Of a stretch of DNA of 64,000 nt, positions 1 to 8,137 are shown one piece after another. Under the pieces are notes generated by a model, which saw only the letters and a list, made by a program, of their open reading frames with translations, was not told the DNA's origin and did not search any database. The DNA comes from Neptunicoccus cionae (GTDB lineage Bacteria > Pseudomonadota > Alphaproteobacteria > Rhodobacterales > Rhodobacteraceae), in NCBI RefSeq assembly GCF_014643735.1, contig NZ_BMKA01000009.1:31704-95703 (forward strand). The letters run 5' to 3'. A program made the position numbers and the translations under genes. How positions within the stretch are numbered: the stretch's first letter is position 1; the number at the start of each line of letters is the position of its first letter.

Positions 1-570
1 TGGAGTAATCCTCGTTGCGACGTCGCTAGAAAGAGAGTTCATACGCGCAGCGTGGTTTGCCGCACTTCCGACCCATACGAGATCGTTGTTGTTACGTATT
101 CCACTTCTAACGACAAGCATATCAGATGTATCAATGCCGACAGTATGGCGCAGAGAGAAGTTTGTTGAAGTATATTGATTTTTTAGTGCTGGGTTAATTA
201 CCTTCTTGACCAAATAGTTGATCTGCATCCCCGTTTTAGCGGCATCAGAGTTCTTGCTGTCACCGATAAAGACACCCATCACCCGATCACCATCGAAGGA
301 TCGAACTTCACCACCGTTTAGGCGGATAGTCCTCGTCGCACACAGCAAGAATGCTTTGTACAGTTCAGCGGCAAATTTTACGTCGTACTGATCGACAATC
401 TCCGTTGAGCCGTCCATGTCTGCGTAAAGTACGGTCGCAGAGATAGAGCGGCCAACATTCGACAGCCCAATGTCTTGCGACTTTGGAACAACTTGACCTT
501 TGGTCTCAGTCCAAGCCGTCGTAAAGATTGCTCGGACGTTCTCGTGCATCTTGTCCTCAAATTCACTCAC
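1..570 (-). CDS. pycC: Class III nucleotide cyclase, PycC-like (3' end beyond window)
   Basis: Read on the minus strand from a GTG at 570 that overlaps the stop of the upstream effector gene by 8 nt (GTGAGTGA); an internal ATG at 549 is the alternative start. The translation has the class III cyclase landmarks: the first metal-binding Asp in YADMDGST, the second Asp in SFDGDRVMGVF, and the WVGSAANHAARM segment with the catalytic Asn and Arg. All catalytic positions are present, so a symmetric homodimer should be active. The reading frame is still open at base 1, so the C-terminus is missing. Gene order WYL regulator, cNMP-binding membrane effector, cyclase matches Pycsar anti-phage loci, where the cyclase makes cCMP or cUMP on infection. 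The base made cannot be read from the sequence alone. Confidence 0.75.
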   Translation of the reverse strand, partial: MSEFEDKMHENVRAIFTTAWTETKGQVVPKSQDIGLSNVGRSISATVLYADMDGSTEIVDQYDVKFAAELYKAFLLCATRTIRLNGGEVRSFDGDRVMGVFIGDSKNSDAAKTGMQINYLVKKVINPALKNQYTSTNFSLRHTVGIDTSDMLVVRSGIRNNNDLVWVGSAANHAARMNSLSSDVATRITP

Positions 571-1474
571 GTCTGTTTGAGCTCCTTCGCAAATCTCGAT
601 CTGCTAACCAAGACATCAAAGCCAGCCCTGCGAGAGAAAGATAAATTATGGCGACTCCCCACCATTTTTGCTCTGGATTCGAACTAAAATTCCAAAGAAA
701 CGGAAGTGGCTGCCGTGTCCCGTTAACCGAGAATGAAAGGCTAAAAAGGGTCTGGACTGCCTGAGCAATCATGGCAGTTCCCGAAAGCCAAAACATGTTT
801 CGATAAATAAAATCTGGGTTCATTCTTATTGCAACGAGAGTGCCGGACGCGCCAGCCCCAATGGCAAACAGGATAGCCACCCAAACCGGAGACCCACCAA
901 GTCCGAACCAAACTCCGCATAGGACTCCGACTACCGCTCCGAACACAACCGACGCCCATGTCCATGTGGTTCTGGATGAGCTCTTTCCGTCACCTAGTAA
1001 CCTAATGTTTTTTCGGTTCATGGAATCGACCATGTCAGACAATCGCTCACGAAACTCAGCGTTCTTCGACATTAGATCTCTGAAATCATGAGCGGAGATG
1101 ACTCGGGCCTCCACATTCGGTGTACTCACAATAACATCCGCAGATCGAGCCGATCCTGGCTTCATCGCTGCCATTTCCCCAACGGTTTCGGTTGCTTCTT
1201 TGGAGTCGATAAAATTTGAGTTGATGTATACCCCAACTGAACCGAACAATAAGAAATACACGTCGTCAGCGTCATCGCCCTGTTTCAGCAAGACGTGACC
1301 TTTCGGGAACCGAACCAATTTAGACCGGCTAACTATATCTTTGGCCAGTTCTTCATTGTTAGCAACAAGCTTGCTCCGGCAGATGATTTTGTGGTGTTTT
1401 TCCAACACGGATTCCAAGAGATGATCATTCTCCTCGGGTGGCGCTAGCTCTTCTATTTTCTTCTTTCTAAGCAA
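563..1474 (-). CDS. pycTM: Cyclic-nucleotide-binding transmembrane effector, PycTM-like
   Basis: 303 aa. Residues about 35-150 form a cyclic-nucleotide-binding fold (VRFPKGHVLLKQGDDADDVYF, then VGEMAAMKPGSARSADV, the phosphate-binding-cassette region). Residues about 170-295 carry four hydrophobic segments ending in a charged tail, DRDLRRSSNRRE. This is the PycTM architecture, in which cyclic-nucleotide binding is thought to trigger membrane disruption and abortive infection. The frame opens at a TTG (1474) inside the last codons of the WYL gene (22-nt overlap) after GGAAGAG; no in-frame ATG occurs before the conserved domain. It is translationally coupled to both neighbours, so the three proteins should be made together. 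It could also be a cAMP-gated membrane protein unrelated to defence, but the neighbour cyclase argues against that. Confidence 0.7.
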   Translation of the reverse strand: MLRKKKIEELAPPEENDHLLESVLEKHHKIICRSKLVANNEELAKDIVSRSKLVRFPKGHVLLKQGDDADDVYFLLFGSVGVYINSNFIDSKEATETVGEMAAMKPGSARSADVIVSTPNVEARVISAHDFRDLMSKNAEFRERLSDMVDSMNRKNIRLLGDGKSSSRTTWTWASVVFGAVVGVLCGVWFGLGGSPVWVAILFAIGAGASGTLVAIRMNPDFIYRNMFWLSGTAMIAQAVQTLFSLSFSVNGTRQPLPFLWNFSSNPEQKWWGVAIIYLSLAGLALMSWLADRDLRRSSNRRE

Positions 1475-2328
1475 GTCTCTATCTCTTCCAAGTTTGAAAT
1501 TTTTAGTCGGTAGCTACTCTTATTGCGCATCGCTTCGCCCTCGATCTCCAGAGGATCAAAGCCGTAGAACCTAAGATAGTAGAAGATCATTGCCTTGCGG
1601 ACTGGGAGCTCCAGACAACCATCGATCATACTATATTCGATTTCGACCTGTTCTTTCTGTCTTGCCGTAAGTCCCGGTTCCGCTTGAAGTTTCATCTTAA
1701 TTAATTGATGCCATTGCGTGTCTGGTCGAAGATCTGGGCATTGGTTACTCGACACGTTGGCAACCTCAATTCTTGAAAGCACAAAATCTGAGTATCTGTC
1801 TTTCTCAAGATCGAATGCACGCATGTGCCACCTGTGACCGTCGCTTGCCAATGCGTGTGGACAAAGCGTGCGCGCGCCTTCTGTGTCTGAACTCAAAGAC
1901 ACGTATTTGACCGTCAAACATGTTTTTGCATCGATGGCCTCTAATACGGCCCGAAGAACTTTGGAATCCATCTTACGGGACGCAACGGCAACAGCATCAA
2001 ATTCAGGAACTGACGCTGGCCAAATTTCGTTCGCCGTGCGGTAACCGTGATGATGCATTTCAAGTTGATGAAGGTACTCCGCAGCTTCGCCGCCGCTGAA
2101 GACAGGTTTGAAGTTCGACCGAGAAACGTATGTCCGGCGGCGTGTGTCATAAGCCATGTTCTTGGGTGCCAAGTCCAAGTAGGAAGTCAAATCAAGTGTA
2201 GCCTGCTGCGGCGATATCTCGAACTGCTCAGTCAGCAGCTTCCGTCCAACTGCTCCCTCCCACATAAGCTGAAATTCAATGAACTGGTAGCGCCTACGCA
2301 GGCTCGGCTTGATGCCTTCATGTTTCAT
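1453..2328 (-). CDS. WYL-domain transcriptional regulator (CapW/BrxR-like)
   Basis: 291 aa. An N-terminal winged HTH (about 1-70, RRRYQFIEFQLMWEGAVGRK), a linker, a WYL-type domain (about 125-195: TVKYVSLSSDTEGARTLCPHAL, then GHRWHMRAFDLEKDRYSDFVLSRI) and a C-terminal WCX-like region. This arrangement is that of CapW/BrxR repressors, which keep CBASS, BREX and other defence operons silent until a ligand appears. The start at 2328 is set by GGGAG six bases upstream. It is the first gene of the leftward operon and faces the tandem-cyclase operon across a 123-bp gap, so one repressor could control both directions. Ligand unknown; a nucleotide or nucleic-acid signal is the usual guess for the family. 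Confidence 0.8.
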   Translation of the reverse strand: MKHEGIKPSLRRRYQFIEFQLMWEGAVGRKLLTEQFEISPQQATLDLTSYLDLAPKNMAYDTRRRTYVSRSNFKPVFSGGEAAEYLHQLEMHHHGYRTANEIWPASVPEFDAVAVASRKMDSKVLRAVLEAIDAKTCLTVKYVSLSSDTEGARTLCPHALASDGHRWHMRAFDLEKDRYSDFVLSRIEVANVSSNQCPDLRPDTQWHQLIKMKLQAEPGLTARQKEQVEIEYSMIDGCLELPVRKAMIFYYLRFYGFDPLEIEGEAMRNKSSYRLKISNLEEIETCLERRK

Positions 2329-2335
2329 GTCTGGT

Positions 2336-2390
2336 CTCCCTACGATACTTTAGCATATTGACATTTAATATGGTAGTCCCAATATATAGA
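2336..2390. promoter_or_regulatory. Divergent promoter with imperfect inverted repeat, candidate WYL operator
   Basis: In the gap between the WYL gene and the tandem cyclase, CTACGATA (2340-2347) and TATGGTAG (2369-2376) form an inverted repeat (7 of 8 pairs, 21-bp spacer). Between and beyond the arms lies TTGACA (2358-2363), with AATATA (2381-2386) at 17 bp or TATATA at 19 bp, a plausible rightward promoter. One arm sits beside the WYL ribosome-binding site. A repressor bound here would cover both divergent start regions. Function is inferred from position. Confidence 0.4.
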
Positions 2391-2451
2391 ATGTAGTTAT
2401 AAAATAGGCTGGCTCGTGCTGGTCTATCGCATTCAACAGAAGGAATGAAAA

Positions 2452-4050
2452 ATGTCGTGGAGCGAACCCGAGGCGCGAACCCGAATTGAGAAGCTTGTTA
2501 GGGAAGTACCTGATGTGGGTGTCCGGCGTTTTGAGAAATACCTTCCGCTCTACGAGGCTGACAAGGCCCTTATGACGGCGCGAGATCAGCAAATCTCTCC
2601 GCCGCTATTTAGTCTTCCGCGAGGCAAAGCGGTCGTCGTAGACACTGTTCAGGTCTACATCGCGATTAGTAACTATGATGAGTACCGGCTGGAAGAAGGC
2701 CGTGAAACGGAAGCATCGCATGATCGTGCGCTACGTCTGCTTCATCTCTACTATAGCGCTGCAGATCGGGTGATCGAAAAGTCGCCTGCGCAGCGTGTCG
2801 ACTTTCACAATGGTCGGGTCCACGCGGTTGTGCTTGAACTAGAGGAGGGTGGCATAAGTCGCGACACGCTGGCGCAAGCAATGGCCTTCATTGAAGATTT
2901 CAAGCAGGTCGCCCACGCCGCCAACCAGCAGTTAGCAAACGGAGAGTTCAATGCGGTTTTCCGGATCGGAGTTGATGTTGGCACCTGTGTTGCAATCAAC
3001 AATGGAACTGGCTCTGAACAAGAACCCATGTTCTTGGGGCGACCAGCCAACCACGCGGCCAAGCTTGCTCACGGGGACGAACCTGGCGTTTATGTAAGCG
3101 ATGCAGTGCGCAAAATCTTGGGGCAGCCTGAACTCGGAGTTCTTGAGCAATTCAGAGGCCTTACCGATGTCGAGATCGCTACTAATTCTGCGAGACTGTC
3201 AGATGGTGAAAGCCTAGAGTTCGGGGTGCAGAACCGTCAGCAGTTCACGGACGAAGTCGTCGGGAACTGGCGCAAGGAAATCGCGAGTGGTGATTTTCCA
3301 GACTTTACCGATCCACGGTTCGTTTTCTCCTATCAAGAACCTCCGCTGAGCGAGATCGACTATGCTGAACTAATGCCCAGTAAGTCGATCAGAATGCCCT
3401 TAGTTTCGATGTATGCTGACCTGTCTGGTTACACGGACTATATTGATAGAGCTGTTGCAACCGGAGGGATTGGTGAAGCGGTTCGCGCACTCTACGTCAT
3501 GCGGCAAGAGTTTCAGAACGTAGTTGAGGAAGATTTTGGTGGCCGGAAGGTTCGCTTCATCGGTGATTGTATTCATGCGCTGATAGCTGAAGGATCCGAG
3601 AATGAGACGAGCTCACGCGATACCGTCGCCTCAGCTACTCATTGTGCAGGTGGGCTTCACTCTTCGTTCGCTCTTTGCCAATCGATCCTCGGAGGTTTGG
3701 ACAGTCTTGGCTTAGCGGTCGGCCTTGAACTTGGCCCAACTCCGATTTCACGGATTGGCATTCGCGGGGACCGCTCGGTTCGCGTGGCCTCCAGCATCGC
3801 CACAGCGCGCTCTGAGAAAATGCAGAAGGACTGCGAACACAACGGTGTGAAGCTTGGTGAAAATGCACTTGCTGCGGCACCGGTCGCTCTTGCCGATATC
3901 CTGACTGAAGGCTTTGCGGCAGAACTTGATTATGGAGATGTAGCTGTGTGTTTGGCTGCGCCCGCTCCTTCATTGGCAAGCCCTACTTACGCCCGCGCGC
4001 ACGTCCCGTCGCCAACACCGGAACCACGCGCACATTTGAAGACTGAATGA
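2452..4050 (+). CDS. Tandem (pseudo-heterodimeric) nucleotide cyclase
   Basis: 532 aa with two class III cyclase-like domains, about 60-225 and 313-460, joined by a roughly 85-aa linker. Aligning them by eye, domain 2 keeps both metal Asps (D323 in YADLSGYTDY, D372 in RFIGDCIHALI), while domain 1 has Ala71 and Gly121 there. Domain 1 instead keeps the Asn/basic pair (N200, K204 in GRPANHAAKLA), where domain 2 has Arg444 and Ser448. The halves therefore complement each other as mammalian C1/C2 domains do, predicting one working active site per chain. GRPANHAAKL is close to the PycC motif across the divergent promoter (GSAANHAARM), suggesting common ancestry. The last four bases, ATGA, start the E2-like gene. 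Product nucleotide and effector are unknown. Confidence 0.7.
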   Translation: MSWSEPEARTRIEKLVREVPDVGVRRFEKYLPLYEADKALMTARDQQISPPLFSLPRGKAVVVDTVQVYIAISNYDEYRLEEGRETEASHDRALRLLHLYYSAADRVIEKSPAQRVDFHNGRVHAVVLELEEGGISRDTLAQAMAFIEDFKQVAHAANQQLANGEFNAVFRIGVDVGTCVAINNGTGSEQEPMFLGRPANHAAKLAHGDEPGVYVSDAVRKILGQPELGVLEQFRGLTDVEIATNSARLSDGESLEFGVQNRQQFTDEVVGNWRKEIASGDFPDFTDPRFVFSYQEPPLSEIDYAELMPSKSIRMPLVSMYADLSGYTDYIDRAVATGGIGEAVRALYVMRQEFQNVVEEDFGGRKVRFIGDCIHALIAEGSENETSSRDTVASATHCAGGLHSSFALCQSILGGLDSLGLAVGLELGPTPISRIGIRGDRSVRVASSIATARSEKMQKDCEHNGVKLGENALAAAPVALADILTEGFAAELDYGDVAVCLAAPAPSLASPTYARAHVPSPTPEPRAHLKTE

Positions 4051-4856
4051 ACTCACTAGCCCTCCTCATCCGATCGAGCCCAAATTGGGTCGAAGTTCAG
4101 GAACAGAGCTTCGATGCTGCTGGCATAGTGGCGACACCACCTTTGCAGGGGGGCAAGCAGCCTAAGACTTTCTTTCTGAGACTGCGTCCCTCTTCTAGGG
4201 GAGGGGTGGCCGTGTATGAGCAAGCGTCTTCAAGGCAATGTCCCGGCTTTTGCCCTGAGAGACACATCAACCCAGACAGTAGCTTCTGCGTCTTCTATGG
4301 TTCGGAAGAGCGAATATCGGATACCGGACGTGCTGAGACTTGGTGGTCGCACCTCGCCCAGTTTCTTGAATGCCAAGTATTTGCGGAAAAAAGAGGCGTG
4401 TGGCCGCTGCGCTCGGGATTAAGTCATGGAGATGCTGCAGATCACCAAATCGCCATGGAAAACATTGCCGATAATCATGGCTGGGGGGATGAAATTCTTG
4501 AAGGGATATTTCGTCGTCGTGGGTGGCTAGCCGATAGGCTGCCTCCTGCGTCCAAAGACAAGAAAATGGTTCTTAATTCGCGCACGCCGTGTCCTCGCGG
4601 TTGTCGCTGGAAGCATAAGTTGCTGCGGAAGCGATCATGCCAGATAGAAGCGTGTTTTGTCGGATGCGGAAGGCAGCACAAACCAATTCTCCGTGCGGAT
4701 TGCCCTAATCGACGTAGCGTCGAAGACATCGTTCTTCATGAGCATAAACGCCGAAAGATCGAGCAAGACGCGATAAAGCACTTTTTTCAGAAGGGACATC
4801 GGTGTTGTGGTACGATGCAGCACTGTCCGCTCCGTGATTTGGAAGAGGCTGCCTAG
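4047..4856 (+). CDS. E2-like (ubiquitin-conjugating fold) cysteine-rich protein
   Basis: 269 aa, overlapping the tandem cyclase by ATGA, so translationally coupled. The first 165 residues resemble bacterial E2-like proteins found in defence loci: a CPERHINPDSSFCVFYG segment (Cys81 a candidate catalytic cysteine), a WW pair near 99, then WPLRSGLSHGDAADHQIA and a GDEILEGIFRRRGWL helix. The C-terminal third is cysteine-rich (C182, C186, C198, C203, C207, C219, C253, C254, C260), a likely zinc-binding module. I recall similar proteins annotated as E2-domain-associated cysteine-rich proteins, but the assignment is from memory and by eye. No E1, JAB or ubiquitin-like gene is visible between here and the insertion sequence. 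Partner and substrate unknown. Confidence 0.5.
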   Translation: MNSLALLIRSSPNWVEVQEQSFDAAGIVATPPLQGGKQPKTFFLRLRPSSRGGVAVYEQASSRQCPGFCPERHINPDSSFCVFYGSEERISDTGRAETWWSHLAQFLECQVFAEKRGVWPLRSGLSHGDAADHQIAMENIADNHGWGDEILEGIFRRRGWLADRLPPASKDKKMVLNSRTPCPRGCRWKHKLLRKRSCQIEACFVGCGRQHKPILRADCPNRRSVEDIVLHEHKRRKIEQDAIKHFFQKGHRCCGTMQHCPLRDLEEAA

Positions 4857-5112
4857 GTATTCATCGAGCTTCACTGAAGCAGGTTACCCTTTGGTTGAAG
4901 AACCTTAATAACTATGTGCTAATACCACTGGATTTTCAGGGCCATTATATACAATGTTCGCGATATATGTTCCTTATTTGTTCTGTAAACGCCATTCAGA
5001 AATGTCACTGGCCGTGCAAAGCAGAAGTGTCATCAAAGGCGCTAACGGTAGCAAGGCTTAGCAGCCCGAAGACCTCATATATCGCAGGGTTGGTAAGCCT
5101 TGCGGGGTCTGG

Positions 5113-5384
5113 TTATAGACCAAGCTTGCGACGCTCTTTCTTGTTGTAGAAGGCTTTGATGCCTTCTTCGCGCATGAGCTCTTCGAAGGCGCGCCAGGCG
5201 AGGACATCGCCGAAGAAGGGCGGGCTGTCGGAAATCGTCAACGTTCCAAACTGGTTCTCTACGGACAGGATCCAGCCGGGATGGATGCTGGTCTTATAAA
5301 TCTCGACGTCGAATGATGCCCGTCGATGGTCACGATCTGTGTGTAATCGGAGAATATTATATCTGGGTCGTCTTTGGTATCCAT
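5113..5384 (-). pseudogene. Frameshifted small passenger gene of the insertion sequence
   Basis: Downstream of the transposase on the same strand. The ATG at 5384 opens MDTKDDPDIIFSDYTQIV, continuing to TIDGHH; one frame over, the sequence continues as FDVEIYKTSIHPGWILSVEN, then SPPFFGDVLAWRAFEELMREEG and ends KKERRKLGL before TAA at 5113. Adding one base near 5310-5313 would rejoin the halves into a protein of about 90 aa. I do not recognise a function. The single-base break could be a real loss or a sequencing error. Nothing suggests it is needed for transposition. Confidence 0.55.
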
Positions 5385-5400
5385 GCCACCAATCTTGGGG

Positions 5401-6747
5401 CTATTCCGCCACGTGTACAATCTTCTTCTTGGCCCGTGATCCTGACGGCCGCCCAGGCGTTTTACCGTTTGGCTTGTAGCCCATCTTCTCAGAATTTGTC
5501 CTGACCGGGTATTTTGGTGGGGCCTTATCTTGCATCTCTTTGATGTACTCCAGCACGGCACCAAGGCACTTGTTGTCGGTGATGGCGGCGTGCGTCACGC
5601 GTTGATCCATGTCGAAGATTTTGTAGGGCAGGGATCGGCCTTTTGAGCGCACCTCAAACCGCCCATCAACAAATGCATAAGTGTCCACGTATTTACCGAC
5701 CAGACCGCGTGTCACATCGCTTTCTTCCAGCATGATCCGCTTGCGGTCATAGGAGAAGGTCAGTTGTTTGCCGACATAGCGTGTATCGCGCCAGCATAGC
5801 ACATCATCGAGCCGATCTGGCTCGACATTTAAGGCGCGGTGCAGGTTATCGGACTTGGCAGGAGCCTTTGCAAACTGCGCGTTGTGACGCTCCTTAAAGC
5901 CTTGCAGATAGGCGTTTCCGGCTTCCATATCCGAAATACTGGCAAGCCTCAGTTCCTTCACCAACCGGTCCTGTAGAGTCCGGTTGGCACGCTCAACGCG
6001 ACCCTTGGCCTGACTTGAATTGGCGCACAGAATCTCAACGTTCAGCTGGTTCAGCGCACGCCCAAACTGGGTCATACGCGCACCACCTTTGGCGTCTTCC
6101 TTGGCCACGCGAAACACCGTGTGCTTGTCGCTGTAGAATGCGACGGGACGACCGTGATTGAGCAGATAGCTCTCCAGTGCTTCGAAATAACTGAACGTGC
6201 TCTCGGATTTGACAAACAACAACTCCATCAAGGTGCTGGTGGCATCGTCGATAAAGACGAGCAGGGTGCAGGGACCAGAACGATCCTCAAACCAACGATG
6301 ATCCGAGCCATCGATCTGGATCAGCTCGCCGAAACATTCCCGGCGTAGACGCGGCTGGTGGAACTGGCGGCGCTGCTTGCGAGACAGCCAAATGCCATCT
6401 TCAACCATCCACTTCCGAAGCGTCTCGCGAGAGACTTTGAAGCCATGATGTTCGGCCAGCATCTCAGCCGCCAGTGTAGGCCCAAAATCCGGGTACTGTT
6501 CCTTGATCAGACTCAACGCATAGTCGCGTTTGGCTTTATGGATCTGATTGTTTGGAATTTTGCCACGCGATTTGTGCCGGATCGCCGCTGCGCCATCCTG
6601 ACGGTATCGCTTGAGCAGCCGGAAAACCTGACGACGTGTCAGGTCCAGCATGTTCGCCGCGTTGTCGACGCTCAGCCGGCCATCATCGACCTGTGCCAAA
6701 ACTTCCACACGGTTCAACTCGCGCTCGCTCATAACCACCCATCCCAT
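5401..6747 (-). CDS. ISNCY-family-like DDE transposase
   Basis: 448 aa. N-terminal HTH (about 10-60, LSVDNAANMLDLTRRQVFRLLKRY) and a second helical DNA-binding region, followed by an RNase H-like catalytic core. Candidate acidic residues are Asp in GELIQIDGSDHRWF, Asp in AFYSDKHTVF and Glu in SSQAKGRVERAN, which is the DDE pattern. A basic C-terminus (GRPSGSRAKKK) ends the protein. ATG 6747 is preceded by GAGGA at good spacing. The gene fills most of the insertion sequence and is intact, so the element may still move. Family assignment is by resemblance. Confidence 0.85.
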   Translation of the reverse strand: MGWVVMSERELNRVEVLAQVDDGRLSVDNAANMLDLTRRQVFRLLKRYRQDGAAAIRHKSRGKIPNNQIHKAKRDYALSLIKEQYPDFGPTLAAEMLAEHHGFKVSRETLRKWMVEDGIWLSRKQRRQFHQPRLRRECFGELIQIDGSDHRWFEDRSGPCTLLVFIDDATSTLMELLFVKSESTFSYFEALESYLLNHGRPVAFYSDKHTVFRVAKEDAKGGARMTQFGRALNQLNVEILCANSSQAKGRVERANRTLQDRLVKELRLASISDMEAGNAYLQGFKERHNAQFAKAPAKSDNLHRALNVEPDRLDDVLCWRDTRYVGKQLTFSYDRKRIMLEESDVTRGLVGKYVDTYAFVDGRFEVRSKGRSLPYKIFDMDQRVTHAAITDNKCLGAVLEYIKEMQDKAPPKYPVRTNSEKMGYKPNGKTPGRPSGSRAKKKIVHVAE

Positions 6748-6897
6748 GTCCGCGCATCCTCACATCGTTTTGCGAGGAGAGTGACACTTCTGCTTTGCTC
6801 ATGGGTGACATTATCGCTTTGCGGGTACATGTTCTTTTCGCATAATCTATCTTATGTTAAATATTGACAGTTTTGGACATCTTTTTTGAATGGTTTT

Positions 6898-7800
6898 TCA
6901 TTCAGCCGCAACTAAATCCGCCGTGTCGACAACGCCGTTTCTACTTACGAGTGCCACGCCAGCCACCGCTAGACCGATACCGAAAATTACTGCGGCACTT
7001 AGCGTTTCATTATAAAACAGAACGCCCATGGTTAGTCCGAAGAAGGGAACAAGGAAACTAAAGGCATTGGCCTGACTTAATGCGACTTCGGACAACACGG
7101 ACATCCACAACACGTAGACCAAAGCGGACCCAAGTACAGACAGGGTGATCAGGACCACGATGAAGGAAATAGACCAGTCAATCGCCAGCGGCGTTTCAGT
7201 GGATGCCGAGAGGATCGCAAGCGGAACCGCCCCAATTAGAAACTGCCATCCGATTGTCATCAATGGGTCTACCGTGGCGGCGATCCGTTTCAAAACAATA
7301 TTGCTGACAGTGATGCCAAGTGCTGCAAGCACGATGTAACTGACACCGATGATATAGTTGGATTGCGCCCCAGCAAAAAGGCCTGGCGCTGCAATCATGA
7401 CAATACCGGAAAAACCTAACGAAAGGCCAACTTTGCCCCGAAGTGTTAACCGTTCGCCAAGGACGACACCTGCAAGGCCCGCAGCGAGCAACGGTTGACT
7501 ATTGGCAATGACGGTCGCGATCCCGGGTGAGACCAATTCAGCTGCGTGAAACATGCCGAGAAACCCCAGGCTGGTTGCCCCAAGGCCAATTAAAGCAAGC
7601 GTCGACCATGTGCGAACACCTTTCGGGCTTGGCCGTCCAAGGGCCATAGCAAGACCAACTAGAATAAGTCCGGCAATGAGCGCACGTAGCGTCGCAAACG
7701 CAAGGTGCGGCGCGATTTTTATGCCGATCGTCAGCAGTGGGAAGCATGCAGCCCAAAGTATCATTGCCAACAGAATCTTCGCTAAAATGATGGCGCGCAT
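6898..7800 (-). CDS. EamA/DMT-family membrane transporter
   Basis: 300 aa with about ten hydrophobic segments in two similar halves, the standard EamA (RhaT-like) layout; MILWAACFPLLTIGIKIAPHLAFATLRALIAG is the typical first repeat. Family members move amino acids, metabolites or drugs across the inner membrane; the substrate here cannot be read. It lies 68 bp from the right end of the insertion sequence and is separated from the metal genes by a gap of about 120 bp, so it may be an unrelated neighbour. Confidence 0.85.
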   Translation of the reverse strand: MRAIILAKILLAMILWAACFPLLTIGIKIAPHLAFATLRALIAGLILVGLAMALGRPSPKGVRTWSTLALIGLGATSLGFLGMFHAAELVSPGIATVIANSQPLLAAGLAGVVLGERLTLRGKVGLSLGFSGIVMIAAPGLFAGAQSNYIIGVSYIVLAALGITVSNIVLKRIAATVDPLMTIGWQFLIGAVPLAILSASTETPLAIDWSISFIVVLITLSVLGSALVYVLWMSVLSEVALSQANAFSFLVPFFGLTMGVLFYNETLSAAVIFGIGLAVAGVALVSRNGVVDTADLVAAE

Positions 7801-7923
7801 ACAAACTTCCTAAGTGATAGCGGGATTTCTTTTGGGTAGACCCAAGGGAGATCCTCAGCGTCGCTGTTTTGGGTTTGATTTGTACCGTTAATATTGTCGT
7901 CCAGTGTCAAATCTTAGGATACA

Positions 7924-8094
7924 TCAATGTTCATCCTGTCGATCCGTTTCGGGGGCCGCGTTAGTTTTGGACACTTCATCAGGCTTCTTTTTGCCGTGCC
8001 CACCGTGCCCACCATGTCCGTGACCGAACAAGTGCATGGCAATCATGCCACCGCCGAAGAGAACGAGAAACCAGTTTTCTGCGAGCCATTGCAT
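7924..8094 (-). CDS. DUF2933-like small His-rich membrane protein
   Basis: 56 aa. The start MQWLAENWFLVLFGGGMIAM is chosen because it opens directly on the single hydrophobic segment and follows AGAAAG; the longer frame upstream has no such features. The tail is rich in His and Gly (HLFGHGHGGHGGHG) and then charged. Small His-rich membrane proteins of this kind are frequent beside copper and silver resistance genes and may bind metal at the membrane. It follows the DUF5676-like gene and probably shares its ECF-type promoter. Confidence 0.7.
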   Translation of the reverse strand: MQWLAENWFLVLFGGGMIAMHLFGHGHGGHGGHGKKKPDEVSKTNAAPETDRQDEH

Positions 8095-8137
8095 GAGTTT
8101 TCTTTCTGTTTGAAGTTTTCGAAATGGTGGGCTGATC

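Larger units (their letters stand above)
4979..6834. mobile_element. Complete insertion sequence (ISNCY-like) with TGTTC target duplication
   Basis: The element spans about 4984-6829 (1846 bp). The ends are related inverted repeats: TGTAAACGCC...AATGTCA at the left and the complement of TGACATTATCGC...GGGTACA at the right. Each is followed inward by a copy of TGACACTTCTGCTTTGC in opposite orientation (left about 5017-5033, right about 6782-6798). TGTTC flanks both sides (4979-4983 and 6830-6834), a 5-bp target duplication, or 6 bp if the shared T is counted. It carries a transposase gene and a small broken passenger gene. The matching duplication indicates a fairly recent single insertion, immediately downstream of the E2-like gene and upstream of the metal island. 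Confidence 0.8.

Noticed and set aside
5259-5564. 101-aa open frame on the minus strand
   Set aside because: Only its last part is the start of the frameshifted passenger gene; the upstream part overlaps the transposase 3' end.
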